DNA of 64,000 bases, from positions 930,001 through 994,000 of the forward strand of contig JAHRBS010000007.1 in the NCBI GenBank assembly GCA_024305745.1. Direction: 5' to 3'. The position numbers were made by a program, and so were the translations under genes. A model generated the notes under the pieces. That model had not been told where the DNA came from and did no database searches. It was given only the letters and a program-made list of their open reading frames with translations. Numbering within the stretch: the first letter of the stretch is position 1; each line of letters opens with the position of its first letter. Positions 34,397 through 45,988 of the stretch are shown here, one piece after another. This DNA comes from Polyporus tsugae. Taxonomy: Eukaryota; Basidiomycota; Agaricomycetes; Polyporales; Polyporaceae.

Positions 34397-34859
34397 GGTG
34401 AACGAGAGATCTGAAGCTGGAATGAGAGTGCTAGTGCTCACCGACGGTTTGGTTTTATGAGTTGGAGAGGAGGCTGGCCTGAGGCAATCATTGGCCAGGG
34501 GTGTGCTGTCAGCCTCGAACAGTGGTGATCGAGATTTCCAGCCAGAGCTGTCGGACTCTAGGAGTTCGGAATGAGAGGATGGGAAAATCAACTTCATCAG
34601 AAATGAGAACTCAATAGATAGGGTACCACAGCTTTGACGCATAGCCATTACTCTATACGAGGGTACTACGAGCGACGAGTTGGATGGCAGACCGACATAC
34701 CCTACTACCCTTGGCTATTTGGCTAGATGGTGATTGCCAGGCAACATAAAGGTGCGGAGAGGATCGTTCGCTCGGTTATGAAATCACCAACGGAGCAATG
34801 TCAGCCCAGTTTGGGGTATGAATGCCGTGCATGCAGAACCAACAAACAACTTGTGAGAT

Positions 34860-35993
34860 TTAGTCCGAATTGTATACTGAAAAAATATCAGAGAACCCCT
34901 CCAAAAAGGGAAAAACACGATGGACTTACAATCCAAATCCTTGCGCCCGTCCGACTTGTCCAGCACGGTCAGCAGCTGCTTCGGCGAAAGCCCTGACCCC
35001 ATCGATACCTCGGTCGGTGAGACCGTCCACGTATCCCAGTCCCATGGTACCGCCTCCCACTTCCACCCCTTCTTGGACTTCGCCCGCACCATCTGTCCCA
35101 CGTCGGGCAGGCCTTCGGGGCTCGGCCCCTCGGCCGCGCGCAACACCATCTCGCTCCCTGCGAGATACATGCACAGCTGCGCGATGTCCTCCAGCGCCGC
35201 GCGCGTGCAAGGGTCTTCCAGCGCGTCCGGCCGTGGAACATGCTGCATGCGCCGCCGGAAGAGGATGTGCTTGTGGCCCGCCATCATGCCCGTGTCCTGC
35301 ACGACATACATCACCGGGAACACCGTCACGAACCTCGCCCCGCCGGGTGTCGACTCGAGACTCAGACCGCTTGACTCGAAGATGGGTGCGAGCGTCTTCC
35401 GCGCCTCCTTGCAGACCGCGGTGAGGTTGCGCCAGCCAGCGACGAGCCCAGGATACCGGTCGTGGTTGTCGACCTCGGCGCCGAGCAGCTTGAACGCGCG
35501 CGCGGGGTCCAGCTCGTCCGTCTTGGGGAGCGCTTCAAGGATGACGACGACACCGCGCGGGTGCGAGATGTTGTAGTCGATCCCGCCATCGAGGAGGATG
35601 AGCGCGTCGATGAGCGTCACGAGCACCCAGTGCTGGGCTTCCATCCAGTCGCAAACGCCCTGATGGAGGGATATCGGCGTCAGGTAGCCCAGCTCGCGAA
35701 AATCGATCAAGGCGCCGGTTTCTGCCGCCGGGATAGCTTTGCGGCAGACTTGCCTGCACGAGTGAATACGATCATGAACCTGTCAAATCTGGACCGAGGA
35801 TCGAGGAACAAATGTGCACTCACTTGTGTTCAGGCCATGCAGCCTTCTGGCACTCTTTGCCGCAGTACGCGACCACCTTACACCCTGCGCAGCGTTTCAG
35901 CTTCCCAACCTCTCCGCGCCATCTCTTGCAGTGATGACACAAGATGCTGGAGATAGAATCACAGGAGATCATATCCTTGTCCATCCCCGCCAT
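34860..35993 (-). CDS. Type III MYND zinc-finger protein, intact
   Basis: Three exons (35993-35824, 35753-34930, 34876-34860) give 336 residues. The finger (residues about 17-57) reads CHHC, CAGC, YCGKEC, QKAAWPEHK. The body starts QVCRKAIPAAETGALIDFRELGYLTP, has LDGGIDYNISHPRGVVVILE, VTVFPVMYVVQDTGMMAGH and KSKKGWKWEAVPWDW, and ends TVLDKSDGRKDLD. A GTAAGT donor at 34929 and a TTTTTTCAG acceptor lead to a five-codon last exon (LYNSD). All junction phases agree. Without the last splice the frame runs on to 34784. Function is unknown beyond a probable protein-interaction role of the finger. Confidence 0.8.
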
Positions 35994-36059
35994 TCCACAG
36001 ATGCACTGGTGGTACCTGGATGGTACGATGGGGAAGAGGACAAGGTGCGATGACATCGG

Positions 36060-36590
36060 ACAAGCGCCTGTTCTCCGCCACCCCTCGCGTATTGACTAGA
36101 GAACTGCCGCACAGGAAGTTTGTTCGAGAGGGCATCGTTGAGCAGTGTCGCCATCGTCGCATCCCGCGGGTAGCGAGCATCGGGTGCGCATGGGTGAGTC
36201 GCGTACAATGACGCTTGACCGTCGCGACACAGTGTAGTGTAGCCTGCCTCAGTGGGAGAGTTCGCGCGCGACGTGTGAGAGAGTTTGGCATGCGCGCGGC
36301 ACTCAGAGACACCAAGCGTGCCGAAAGTTTTAGGCCGGGGGAGACGCGGTGAGTCGAATGCAGCCAAGCTCAGGGTGAAACCGGGCGAGTTGATTCGGTC
36401 GATGTGGACGCTTCAATTTTGACAGTCCAGTAACCTTGTACCCAAGGTAATCGTACTGATGACGTTTGTGTATTCGTGGTGTTCGTGTTCTGATTCAAGT
36501 ATGATACAATACAAGAGTGATCTACGACGTGAACAATGAGCGTGTACAGTGGTCGCACAAGCCACAAGCATCGAAAATAGGAATGCCATC
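36060..36590. other. Spacer between two minus-strand genes
   Basis: No gene is supported. It holds the 5' flank of the MYND gene at 35993 and the 3' flank of the gene ending at 36597. Short frames on either strand show no known motif. Confidence 0.35.
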
Positions 36591-36596
36591 ATCTCC

Positions 36597-38099
36597 CTAG
36601 AACAACTCCTCGCGCGGTCCGTCAGAACCTTGCATCCTCTCGGAGAATTGCGAGCTGAACCCAAACCGCACGTCTGCGACAGACGGGGCGCGGGACACTT
36701 CGTCCCAATCAGAGCCGACCGACTCGATATCCAATTCCCCTTCTGACCCGAAGCTGCCCGGAGACGACGTCTGGCTGTCCATCTGCGTCCACACATTGTG
36801 GAACTCGAGGTCGGACATGGGTGTCGAGAAGCCGGAAGGTGAAGCCGGCGCTGGTGACCACGTAGGGGCCGCGAACGAAGCGGAGAAATCGAGTGTCGGT
36901 AGGACAAACGAGCGCGAGGGGTCGAAGGCGTGGTCAGACATACTCCAGCTGCCGTTCATGTCCGCCAAGCCAGACAGCGAGATATCGTGACTAGCCTCGG
37001 ACTCGCCAATGCTGAGCGTCTCGAGTGCAGCGTCCATTTCCTCGGCTTCCGCGTGTTCCTGGTTATACCAGACCTCCTCTAGGACGCACCACCCCGTTCC
37101 GGCTTCTCCCAGGATACCACGAACCTTGTTCGCGGTCCAACCTTCAAAGCGGACCTCGAGAACAGTGCAGAGCCCGCTTGGATCGCCACGCGCCTCGCAA
37201 TGCACGCCGGGTTCGTCGAATGCCCTGGCTGTGTCGAGACGGGCAAACACCGTTGACACCCGTAGAGCGTGCGTACCATGGCTAGCGTGCATCGACGCTA
37301 TGACGTCGAATGGTAGGAGCGGGTGCGCAGATGAAGACGGGGGCGGGTTGAGTGGAAGGGGAAGGCGCGATGTTGGTGTCGGTGCAAGGGGAATAAGGAG
37401 GTGCGTGGTAACCTCGGGAACAGCAGCGGCGGGGAAGTAGTGCTCGAGCTCGTCCTTCTCGGGCTCGGATGCCTTCGCGACGGGTGCGGAGACGACGTTC
37501 AGTTTCGCGGGACAGAGAAGACCGCTGACCTTCTTCGCCGCCTTGGCTGTACGCCGCGCCTTCTGCTTCTCCAAACGCAACCGCTCCCTCTCCTCCTCAA
37601 GGCGAAGGTCCCAGTCGACCTCGTTGAGAGTCCGTGCATATACGGGGACATTCTCGATAAGGTGTTGGAAGATAGGCCGTCCAGTGGAGAAATTGCGGGC
37701 GGTGCCTAAGCCGACCTGGGTAATGTGCCGTGGAACAGTCGGGGGGCGAGGTAGGAACGGGACTGCGAGAGGCTTGGAGAGAATGTGTCGTGCGGGGAAG
37801 GAGAGGCGGTCCTGGATGGTCGGCATCCGAGTTGCTGGACGGTGGAACGCGCGGGTGCCATTTGCTCCAGGTTGGACATGGACAGAGGAGTGCAACGTAC
37901 CCGGTGTGGTGAGATGCGCAACAAAGCGCGAGATGGTGGTCCTGGCATGCCTGAAGACTGCCTGAGCAGTGGTCGTTTGTTTGTTGGGAGGTGGCCGAGT
38001 AAATGCGGGGATGTGTATCGAGCGCAATCCACCCCCTGCTGGAAAGTGGGGTTGCCCGCCGCCCTTCAGGGCACGGAAACTAGAAGATGCGAGGTGCAT
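36597..38099 (-). CDS. Unrecognised 500-residue protein
   Basis: A single open frame runs from ATG 38099 (MHLASSSFRALKGGGQPHF) to 36597. The N-terminal 120 residues are rich in Ser, Thr, Arg and Pro. Then comes a conserved-looking block, FSTGRPIFQHLIENVPVYAR, followed by a charged coiled-coil-like helix (WDLRLEEERERLRLEKQKAR). The middle contains a compact segment, TVLEVRFEGWTANKVRGILG. The C-terminal 130 residues are acidic and Ser-rich. I do not recognise the family. The length, the lack of damage and the TATATAT box about 85 bp upstream (38180-38186) suggest a real, expressed gene. It has no paralogue in the window and is not part of the duplicated modules. Confidence 0.75.
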   Translation of the reverse strand: MHLASSSFRALKGGGQPHFPAGGGLRSIHIPAFTRPPPNKQTTTAQAVFRHARTTISRFVAHLTTPGTLHSSVHVQPGANGTRAFHRPATRMPTIQDRLSFPARHILSKPLAVPFLPRPPTVPRHITQVGLGTARNFSTGRPIFQHLIENVPVYARTLNEVDWDLRLEEERERLRLEKQKARRTAKAAKKVSGLLCPAKLNVVSAPVAKASEPEKDELEHYFPAAAVPEVTTHLLIPLAPTPTSRLPLPLNPPPSSSAHPLLPFDVIASMHASHGTHALRVSTVFARLDTARAFDEPGVHCEARGDPSGLCTVLEVRFEGWTANKVRGILGEAGTGWCVLEEVWYNQEHAEAEEMDAALETLSIGESEASHDISLSGLADMNGSWSMSDHAFDPSRSFVLPTLDFSASFAAPTWSPAPASPSGFSTPMSDLEFHNVWTQMDSQTSSPGSFGSEGELDIESVGSDWDEVSRAPSVADVRFGFSSQFSERMQGSDGPREELF

Positions 38100-38585
38100 T
38101 GTCGCACCTTCAAGTGCGCTCGCAATGCAATGTGGGGTGCGGGTTGGGTGAGGAGCTGGTGAGGAGCCGGGGAAAGAGTCTATATATGCGCGCAGCAAGC
38201 TTAAAGTTCAAAGTTCCTCGGCCGGTGAGCCACGCACCCAAACGGCTCCGCTCGGCTGATTCCGTGTTCCGGAAGGGTAATTACCCACCGAGCGCCGGCC
38301 ACACCCATCGCACCCTCATGCGAGGGAGTCCCTGTCCCAGTCATCGCCGTCGTCTCCTTTCAAATCCTTGCTCCGTTCTCAATTCAACCTTCAACCTTTC
38401 ATCCGCATTGTTTGCTGAATCTGAACTGAGCGATTCATTCCCCCTTCCTTGCGTTCCAATACCATAAAGAAGTCCCGCGGTTCGCCCCCTAACTGATCTG
38501 GTCAGGACTCCGAATCCCGACAGACGACAAACCGTGTCATAACCTGACCTCCTTCGTTGCTTCTCTCTCACTAGAATACTTGGCT

Positions 38586-39700
38586 ATGGATTAGCGCAAG
38601 CTCCCTTTTCAAGGCCCCATTGAGGGCGTTTTTCTTACCCTATGGCAACACTGTGACCACTGCGGAAAGCGCAACTGGGACGGGGAGAAGCCGAAGCGAT
38701 GCGGTGGATGTAGAGCGGTGGTTTATTGCAACAAGGAATGTCAGAAGGCAGCTTGGCAGACTCATAAGTGAGTGTGACATCGCTCGTGGGCGATACCAGT
38801 GTCTTGACTCCTGCGCACCTCTTAGGACAATGTGCCGCACCGCACCGGCGATTGGCACAACTAGCTGCGAAGAATTGGGATATGCGACTCCCATTGCTCT
38901 GGCTACAGCGCTCGAAGAATGGCTCAGGATTCACACATGGGCTCTCAGCACCATCGTAGATGCCTCCGTCTATCTCGAAGGCGGCATCGACGCCGTCCTG
39001 TCCTCCGGTTCACCAGCGTTCTTTATGGTGGTGACTGCAAGGCACGCAACTGAGAATGACGGCAACCCCGCTCAAGCATTCGACCCTGATCGTTGTAGCG
39101 TCATAAGAAAATAAGAATATGTCCACATCCAAGACGTTTGGAGCAAGATGGAGGCGCATTGCGATTCCGTTGCCAAGCAACTTCAAGGTGTCCTCGACGA
39201 ACCCATCTTCGGCGGCCTCCTTCCCGCCATGTACCTCATTCGCGAAACCGGTGTTTGCGTGTTCCAGACGCATGCAGTCCTCCGGCTTCCCATTCGCCAT
39301 GTGAAGGACGACCCTCGGAACGAGCATACGCGCGCTGCCTTCCGAGGGTTGCAGGAAATGATGATGGGCGCGATATCTGGCGGTACGGTGTACCGATGCG
39401 CGCCGACTCCTGCTCACTCGGAGCCGTACTTTGGCAACTTTGTGCGCGACGGGAGGTCATGGAAGTGGCGTTGTCTGGCACCCCAGGCGTGGGACTACTT
39501 CGACATGTTCTTCAGGAAGTTGACCGAGCGCAACACGGACGTAGGACCCCGCGCGCTTATGTCACTGTTGGACACTCGGGATTCAATGTTGAGGGTACGT
39601 GTTGTACGTTTCCATGATGTGGTTTTTTTTTTCCAATGAAATGGAGCAGCTCGTCCCGTTCACCGTCAAGGACAGTCAACTCCCATATATTCAACCTTGA
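38586..39700 (+). pseudogene. Type III MYND gene with in-frame stops
   Basis: Exon 1 (38586-38767) starts ATG GAT TAG, so the third codon is a stop where the copy at 58506 has Arg. The finger itself is perfect: CDHC, CGGC, YCNKEC, QKAAWQTHK. Exon 2 (from 38826) reads TMCRTAPAIGTTSCEELGYATP and stays open until a TAA at 39112-39114, again where the related copy continues. Beyond it the same frame goes on (KMEAHCDSVAKQLQG) to 39594, and a short last exon begins LVPFTVKD at 39650 and ends at 39700. Two nonsense changes in an otherwise well-kept frame indicate a recent pseudogene. Confidence 0.75.
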
Positions 39701-40140
39701 TGGCTACATAGCCGCCCCTTGCGACCTGTACGTCAACTGCATCCCTACTGACTACGGCCCTGCTATGGTTCGTGTCTGAATTCAAAGTTGACAGACTGTA
39801 ACGATGCTCGTGTTGCATTGCATCAGCTTCTCGGGAATGTCTAGCGATTCGACGCCTGAAGTGGAAATCTTGTTCGGACTTGCCACGAACGGGGTTTTAT
39901 GAGCGTTACCGCCCCTGTCAAGGCAAGGCTCGACGCGTCTGCGACTCAGTACCCCACCTTCAGAATCAACTCTCCCACTTCCCATTTCGAACTCCCAGGG
40001 CTATGAATTCTTGCTGGAAATCTCGATCGCGTATCTATGAGGCTGGCAGCACACCCCCGGGCCCTGGTTCCGGCAGGGTCCGAGTCAGCCTTCGCTTCAC
40101 AAAACCGTCATTCCATTCCAGCCCAGGTCTCCCATCCATC

Positions 40141-41264
40141 ATGAGCGACTCCGACCCCTCATGCAGTAAATTCCTTCCTACTTTCTCGCTTGCTCAGACG
40201 CGCCGCACTCATTGCGACAGGTGCTTCAAACCCAACCCGAAATTTCGGTGCGCCGGATGCCAGGCCGTCGTGTATTGCAGCAGGGACTGCCAGAAAGCAG
40301 CCTGGAGCACACACAAGTGAGTTTCGCATCTGGTTCGCTCGCCCGTCGTCCCTTCCTCACGGCCTAATTACGTCTGCGCTAGGGCCATGTGCATATCTGA
40401 GCTCAACACCAACGTCGAGCTCCGACCGAACGATCTAGGGTACCCGAGCGCCCTGTCCCTCCAAGAAGCCCTCGACGAATGGATCGAAGTCCAGCGATGG
40501 TGCCTTTACACCCTGACGTGCGCCCTCGTCCAGCTCGAGGGCGGCGTCGACGCCGCGCTCGCGTCGCAGAAGGCCCTGGTTCTGCACGTTGTCCCCCGCC
40601 ACCGCAGCGAGCACGGCGGCAACCCCGCCATGGCCTTTCGCTTCGGCCGCGCAGTCATTGCGGACAAGAGCAGCGACGACGACGTCCGCGCGAACTGGGC
40701 CTGCATCCAAGAGAGCGTCAACCTCGTCCACGGGGCGTCCACCCTCGCTTTCCTCGGCTCGGATCCGGACGGGACTCGGGACTCGTTGGCGGCTCCCGTA
40801 GGGACGCTCGCGGTTGTGTACGTTCTGTATCGCATGGGCGCGGTGCGCTACGACGCGTTCACGCTCTTCCACCTCCCCCTCCGGCACGTCGAGAGCCAGG
40901 ACCCCGCCGCGGGGCGTACTCGAGCGGCGCTCGAGGACCTGGTGCGGATGATGAAGGAGGCCCTCTGCAACATCCTCGTGTATCGCCGTCCCGAGGACCC
41001 GCGCCAGCCGGAGCCCGACTGGTGGATCTGTGAGCCTGCGGGCAGGCGGAGGAAGACGTGGAAGTGGAGGCTGTTCCCCGCCGACGAGGAAAAGTGGCAG
41101 AAGCGGGAGGAGCGGCTGGACCAGATTGTGCCGGATCGCACGTCGGGCTTGACTGCGCTCCAGGTGCTGACGCTCTTCGACTATGGGCGGGCGAAATGGT
41201 GGTGCGTATTCTCGAGCTTGATACGTTGCAATCTCGGACTCACGGCTACTCTGTTTTTCACAGA
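40141..41264 (+). CDS. Type II MYND zinc-finger protein, intact
   Basis: Exon 1 (40141-40316) begins MSDSDPSCSKFLPTFSLAQT and carries the finger CDRC, CAGC, YCSRDC, QKAAWSTHK. Exon 2 starts at 40383 (AMCISELNTNVELRPNDLGYP) and includes EWIEVQRWCLYTLTCALVQL, GGVDAALASQKALVLHVVP, RAALEDLVRMMKEAL and RTSGLTALQVLTLFDYG. A GTGCGT donor at 41202 and a CACAG acceptor at 41263 would form TGA right after AKW, which matches the C-terminus of the copy at 33331; this gives 331 residues. If unspliced, the frame extends to 41376. It is the only undamaged type II copy and is tail to tail with the F-box-like gene at 41552-43193. Confidence 0.8.
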
Positions 41265-41551
41265 CCGCTCGCGACTCCAGGACGGAACAAGGGGTTTGTG
41301 TATGCGCGTTTTGGCAGTGTGGGGTTCAAGCCGAGGTGTTCAAGAGATGAATTCGGAAAGAGACACCACAACCTAAATACGATGGACATGATTGCGTAGC
41401 GTAGAAAGCACAGCGATTGCTAGAAACGAATAGCATACGAAGAGCACTTGCGCGGGATTACTATTGTTGGGTTACATAATACGTACACGACACCTTTTTG
41501 AACTTGAAAAGACACGGGCCACACAGCAAAATTCGAAGCACGGTTGTCGTA

Positions 41552-43193
41552 TCAATACTAAAGTCCACTCAGTGAACAGCCCTAATCGTAGCGAGAAACA
41601 CAAACGCACCTGAAGAAAGGGATTCTTGCCACTGGGTAGCCAGTGGCGCCATTGCTCCTCATCAGCCAAACGCGATGTGCCCTTCGTGATCATCCTCTCC
41701 GAGTCAACGATATCGGTTTCGTCACGGGAGCTGGGCAGCACGACCAGCGCAGCCTCGAGCGAAGGGATGGATTCGAGACGGCCCATAAGCGCATCCCTAT
41801 CCAGAGAGTTCAGGGAGACCTCCGCCGGGGTGAGAGGAGCTGGGGTTAGCTCAGGCGGCTCGGGCAGGCCACGTCGAAGGCACATCATCCTTTCGAAGAC
41901 ACTTTTTGTCATCGGCGTTGGGTCGAGGTTATCGGTGTCGAACCTCAGCTGAAGGAACTTGAGACGCAGGCAAGTCAGCGTCGACACCAGGTTGTCCTGC
42001 ATGTCCAAGGACTCATTGAGTTCAGTCGTAGCAGGAAGAGAAGAAAGACGTACAATGACGACCCTCAGATCCTTGTTCTGGTCCTCCTCCTCGAAGTAAA
42101 TACGGAGGTCAAGGTTGAGCAGGGTGGACGCACACTCGCTTCGCAACGTCGAGATGAAACTTCGCTCAGAATTATCAAGGATGGAGCTAGAGATCCCCTT
42201 GAACTTGAGGTGCAACGGCCGTGCGTAGCGCAACACCGTCGCCAGCATGTCCAATCTGAGTTCATCTTCCAAGTCGTCGGCGATGACAATGCGACTGATG
42301 TGACAGGTAAGGCCGATAGCGTAGAGATCGACGAGATCCCCGATGAAGTGCTCGAGGTGAGTCCACGTTCCGCAGGAGGTGAGCTGCTGCCCGACGTTTG
42401 CTTCGTGGCTCATCCGCATAGCCTCCAAGTCGAAATGGCAAATGGGGCCACGATAATTTCCGATATGGACCTGTAGGTTGGTAAGGTGGGGGAAGGCGCG
42501 GATGAACGGGTCCATCCGAAGGGGCAAGTCGTGTACCTCGATCGAGAGCTTGCGCATATTTGGACAGACCTTTTCCGGGATGACAGTGTCCGAGGTTGTA
42601 GACCAAGCTACACATTCCAGCTCCTCGAGGGTGGATGCGAAGTTCGCGAGAAGCGTCGCTGGGTGGTATCTTGGCCACTGATCAACGTCCAGGTGGTCCC
42701 AAATATCCACAGCATCATCAGAAATGAAGTCGATGGTCGCGGAGATGAGAGGAGACTGAAGTGAAGACAGAAGGGCACAAGTCACCCGTTTGGCTCCAGA
42801 CATGTTGATATGTCGCAGACTTGTCAGCGCCGCGAGCGTCGTTGGGATGGCAGGATCGCATTTGAGGAGTTCTTCCGCGTTGACCAGCCGCAAGTACTGG
42901 ATGTTGACCAAAAGCGGGATCGTCTCGAGGAGCTCTTGAACGACTTCTGGCTCTGTGTGAAAACCCCAAAGTTGCAGTTGCCTGAGAGACCGACAGCGGG
43001 ACGAGTTGTCTGCGCGCAGAAATTTGAGAAACGAGGCGAGCTGTCCTGCATCGAGGATCTCAATGGGCTTCTTGAGAGCGATTTTGGCCCCTTCGTGGTA
43101 GAGAATCCGGCACGTTGCTATGAGTGGCACGGCCTCGCTCGCGTATGAACATAATGAGATCATATGCAGCAGGGTGTCGTAGGTCAGTTTCAT
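41552..43193 (-). CDS. F-box-like leucine-rich protein, copy 4
   Basis: ATG 43193 begins MKLTYDTLLHMISLCSYASE; copy 3 starts eight codons earlier, but here that codon is GTG. Exon 1 (43193-42054) and exon 2 (41996-41610) join over a 57-bp intron at phase 0. A last intron leads to a two-codon exon (Tyr, stop) at 41557-41552, giving 510 residues. The N-terminus (LIATCRILYHEGAKIALKK) fits an F-box; the rest has leucine-rich segments such as LTSLRHINMSGAKRVTCALL and LEHFIGDLVDLYAIGL. No damage is visible, so this is the best-preserved member of the family in the window. It is inverted relative to copies 1-3. Confidence 0.75.
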
Positions 43194-43556
43194 GGCTGAA
43201 GGTGCTGTTGAGGCCACGACCCGTCGCTGTGGTCCGATAAATCAGCGCCTCGTGGTTGGTGATATCTCGAGTGCACTACCTGTGACTTTGGACGGGTCGA
43301 ATCCTTAGGAATAGCGTGGTAAGCTGCCTTGCGTGGTGGCATTGCGATGTTGAGAGCACCGTGTCGAGCAGCAGATGGCAGCAAGGGTGGTAGAGGCAAG
43401 TGGTTGAACTTAGCTTCGTCAAACAGTTTAGGCGCTAACGCTGCGCCTAGGTGGCTGTGCTACGACACCTCCGTCGCACGTGTTATAAGAACGGTCCTCA
43501 TCATCACTCGGACAACCACCACGACCACCGCCCATGAACCAATCCCCCCCGTCTCG

Positions 43557-45988
43557 ATGTCCAATACGCCAGTTCCCGTTCTGCTCAACGCAGAGCCGCA
43601 CCACTTCGAGCCCGGGTTCGCCAAGCCGTATGAAGAGATCACGGTCGATGACATCCTCGCGGCGACGCTGAATTCCTTCCTTGCATACTTGCGCCAAACT
43701 GGACGCCGTATGGAGCTGCCGAAGGACTTGAACGGGCTAATTTCACTCCGTTACATAACCCAGGTGAGTGTAGTTGCTCAGACACTCCTGTCCCCAGCTC
43801 AAGATTCGTAGGGGGAGGATGCGCTTGTCGTCAGCTCGCCGCCGCCGACGCCGGCCGGTTCGCCCATAACGGCACTCACCCCCTACACCGTCGCGGCCAC
43901 CGAGTGGTATCGAACAACTGGTCACCACCTCTCCTCGGTTCCCATGTCTCGCGGCACTTTGCTTGCGTCCATGGCCCCCTCGCCGGACGCGACTAGAGTC
44001 CGATGGTACATCCTACTAGCTAGTATGACAAATCAGTCCAACACAAACACCGGACTCTGACCCGTCTACCCGTCTACAGCCGCGATGGAACCAAGGCTTG
44101 ATATTCCCATTTGGTTGCCATTTGGTCAGATGACCGAGGTCGTCGTGAGTAAGTGGTTTCGCGTGTCTTGTTCCTAGTTACCTCTCATACTCCTTTGATT
44201 AGACCGCAAAGGCTATCTCAAGAAAGTGAAAAAGCATCTGGAAACTCGAAATGGGGGCGACCCGGTGCCACCGAGCGTCGCATCGAAGAACTTGGATTTA
44301 CTCAACACCTCAAAAATGTCGGAAACTCCTGTTTCCCTTGGCATTCACCCCGTGGCAACGTACGGACCTCATCCCTGCTTGTTCGTCGAAGCATTTTCCC
44401 GCGCCTACAACCTCCTCTGGCACCCTAAACTTGTCAACGTCGAGGAGGCTGACCCCCGGTCGGGCGGCTTCAATGGGATAACCTGGGTCAGAGACTTACA
44501 CCTGATCTGTGGCTCCCCGCACCCCGATGAGCTCTCCTTCGCCAGGGCTGTCGTCCCACATCTTCAGCTGCTCGCTCCCTCCATCCGCCTCAGATTGGAC
44601 GTCAACGTCTACGATGACTGCGGCCGCCGAGTGACCCAGCTGGATGCCGTAGGCAGTTGCGCCACTGCCCACGACATGCGATGCGTCCCTTTAGTCATAG
44701 AGATCAAGAAGAAGGACGGTGCCGGGCGAAACCCGATCGTCCAGGCTGGTCTCAGTATACAACGCATGTTCGCGTCGAACCCTGTAAGAGCAACTGACTG
44801 ATCCATCTTCGCGCTAATCTGACATCTATATTGCAGGAATTTGCGCACATTCTCCAGTTGTCTTCATGTCCTATCGTGGTCATGAGCGTAACGGGCCTTC
44901 ATATCAGCGTCTGGTTCATGTATTACGGCGACAAGATTTACGGCGCACAATTCTTCTCTGTCCACTTGACCAACAACGCATTCGTCTGTTCTGTTCCGTC
45001 GTCCCACGCGCTCGCAATCCAGTTCCAGCTCGTTCGGGATACCTTGAAGAAGCTATCCGATTTCTACGCGAAGATCCATGCAGGCACGAAGCTTCCAACA
45101 ATCCCTTGTCTCTTTCCCCAGCCACTATCCCTCGCGCAGCAGCTCACTTCACCTGACTGCGAGGCCGTCGACCAACTTTCGTCCCTGGGTCTCGTTTTGA
45201 CCGAATATCTCCCTCATCCCCGCAACCCCTTGCGTTGCCTCTATAGAGGCCTCTCGTTCAACACTGGTATCCCCCTCCCCGTCTACATCAAGTTCGTGAC
45301 TGGGCCTTATGGCAAGAAGGCACACTGCGTCCTTGCTCGACAGTGCCCTCCCCTTGCGCCGCAGTTGCTCTGGTGTGGCGAAATCATCCATGGCCAGACG
45401 ATGGTCGTCATGGAGGCGTTGGGGTCAAGCCCAGGTCACCACCCCCGCAAGTATAACAAGGACGACATTACCATCGTTGAATCGGATATACGCCGTGCCC
45501 TCAATATTCTGCACACAAAGGGTCTAGTCCACGGCGATGTCCGCCCGCCCAATATAGTGATTGCGGACGGACGCGCGTACCTGATCGACTTCGACTGGTC
45601 CGGAAAGGTGGGCGAGGCGAAGTATCCCACGGAGCTCAACGAGAAACTCTGGTGGCAGGCACCTGTCGAGCTGCTACGGCAGTCATGTATCCAGATCGAG
45701 GACGACAACAAGAGATTGGACAGGACGGTTGGTGAGCTGAGCGGGTTGTTTGATGATGAGGAGAACGCTCCGTCTTCCAAGCGGGCTAGGCAGGGCGATG
45801 GGGGCGAGGGCGATGGGGATCAGGATCAGGCGGACGGCGACGATGGAGAGGATGGGAGGCCACTGAAGAGATCGAGAGGCGACTCTGCATCCCAGATGGA
45901 CATCTCGGATCCCTTTACGGCGGTCGCGGTCTCGGATCACCTTGTGGGGTTCGCGTTCGAAGCGGGCTTTGAGGAACTCGAGGTCTAG
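43557..45988 (+). CDS. Divergent fungal protein kinase-like protein
   Basis: Five exons (43557-43763, 43812-44022, 44080-44148, 44203-44783, 44837-45988) give 739 residues; every junction phase agrees. Residues 1-110 and the middle region (FSRAYNLLWHPKLVNVEEAD, LVIEIKKKDGAGRNPIVQAG) match no domain I can name with confidence. The C-terminal half is kinase-like: YIKFVTGPYGKKAH (about 507), LHTKGLVHGDVRPPNIVI (about 587) and YLIDFDWSG (about 606). HGD replaces HRD and DFD replaces DFG, a pattern seen in fungal FunK1-type and Bud32-like kinases. The last 130 residues are acidic with basic clusters (SSKRARQGD, LKRSRGD) that suggest nuclear entry. Whether it is catalytic cannot be told from sequence. 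Confidence 0.75.

Noticed and set aside
37009..38467. Plus-strand frames opposite the 500-residue protein
   Set aside because: They are shadows of the uninterrupted minus-strand frame, with atypical composition.
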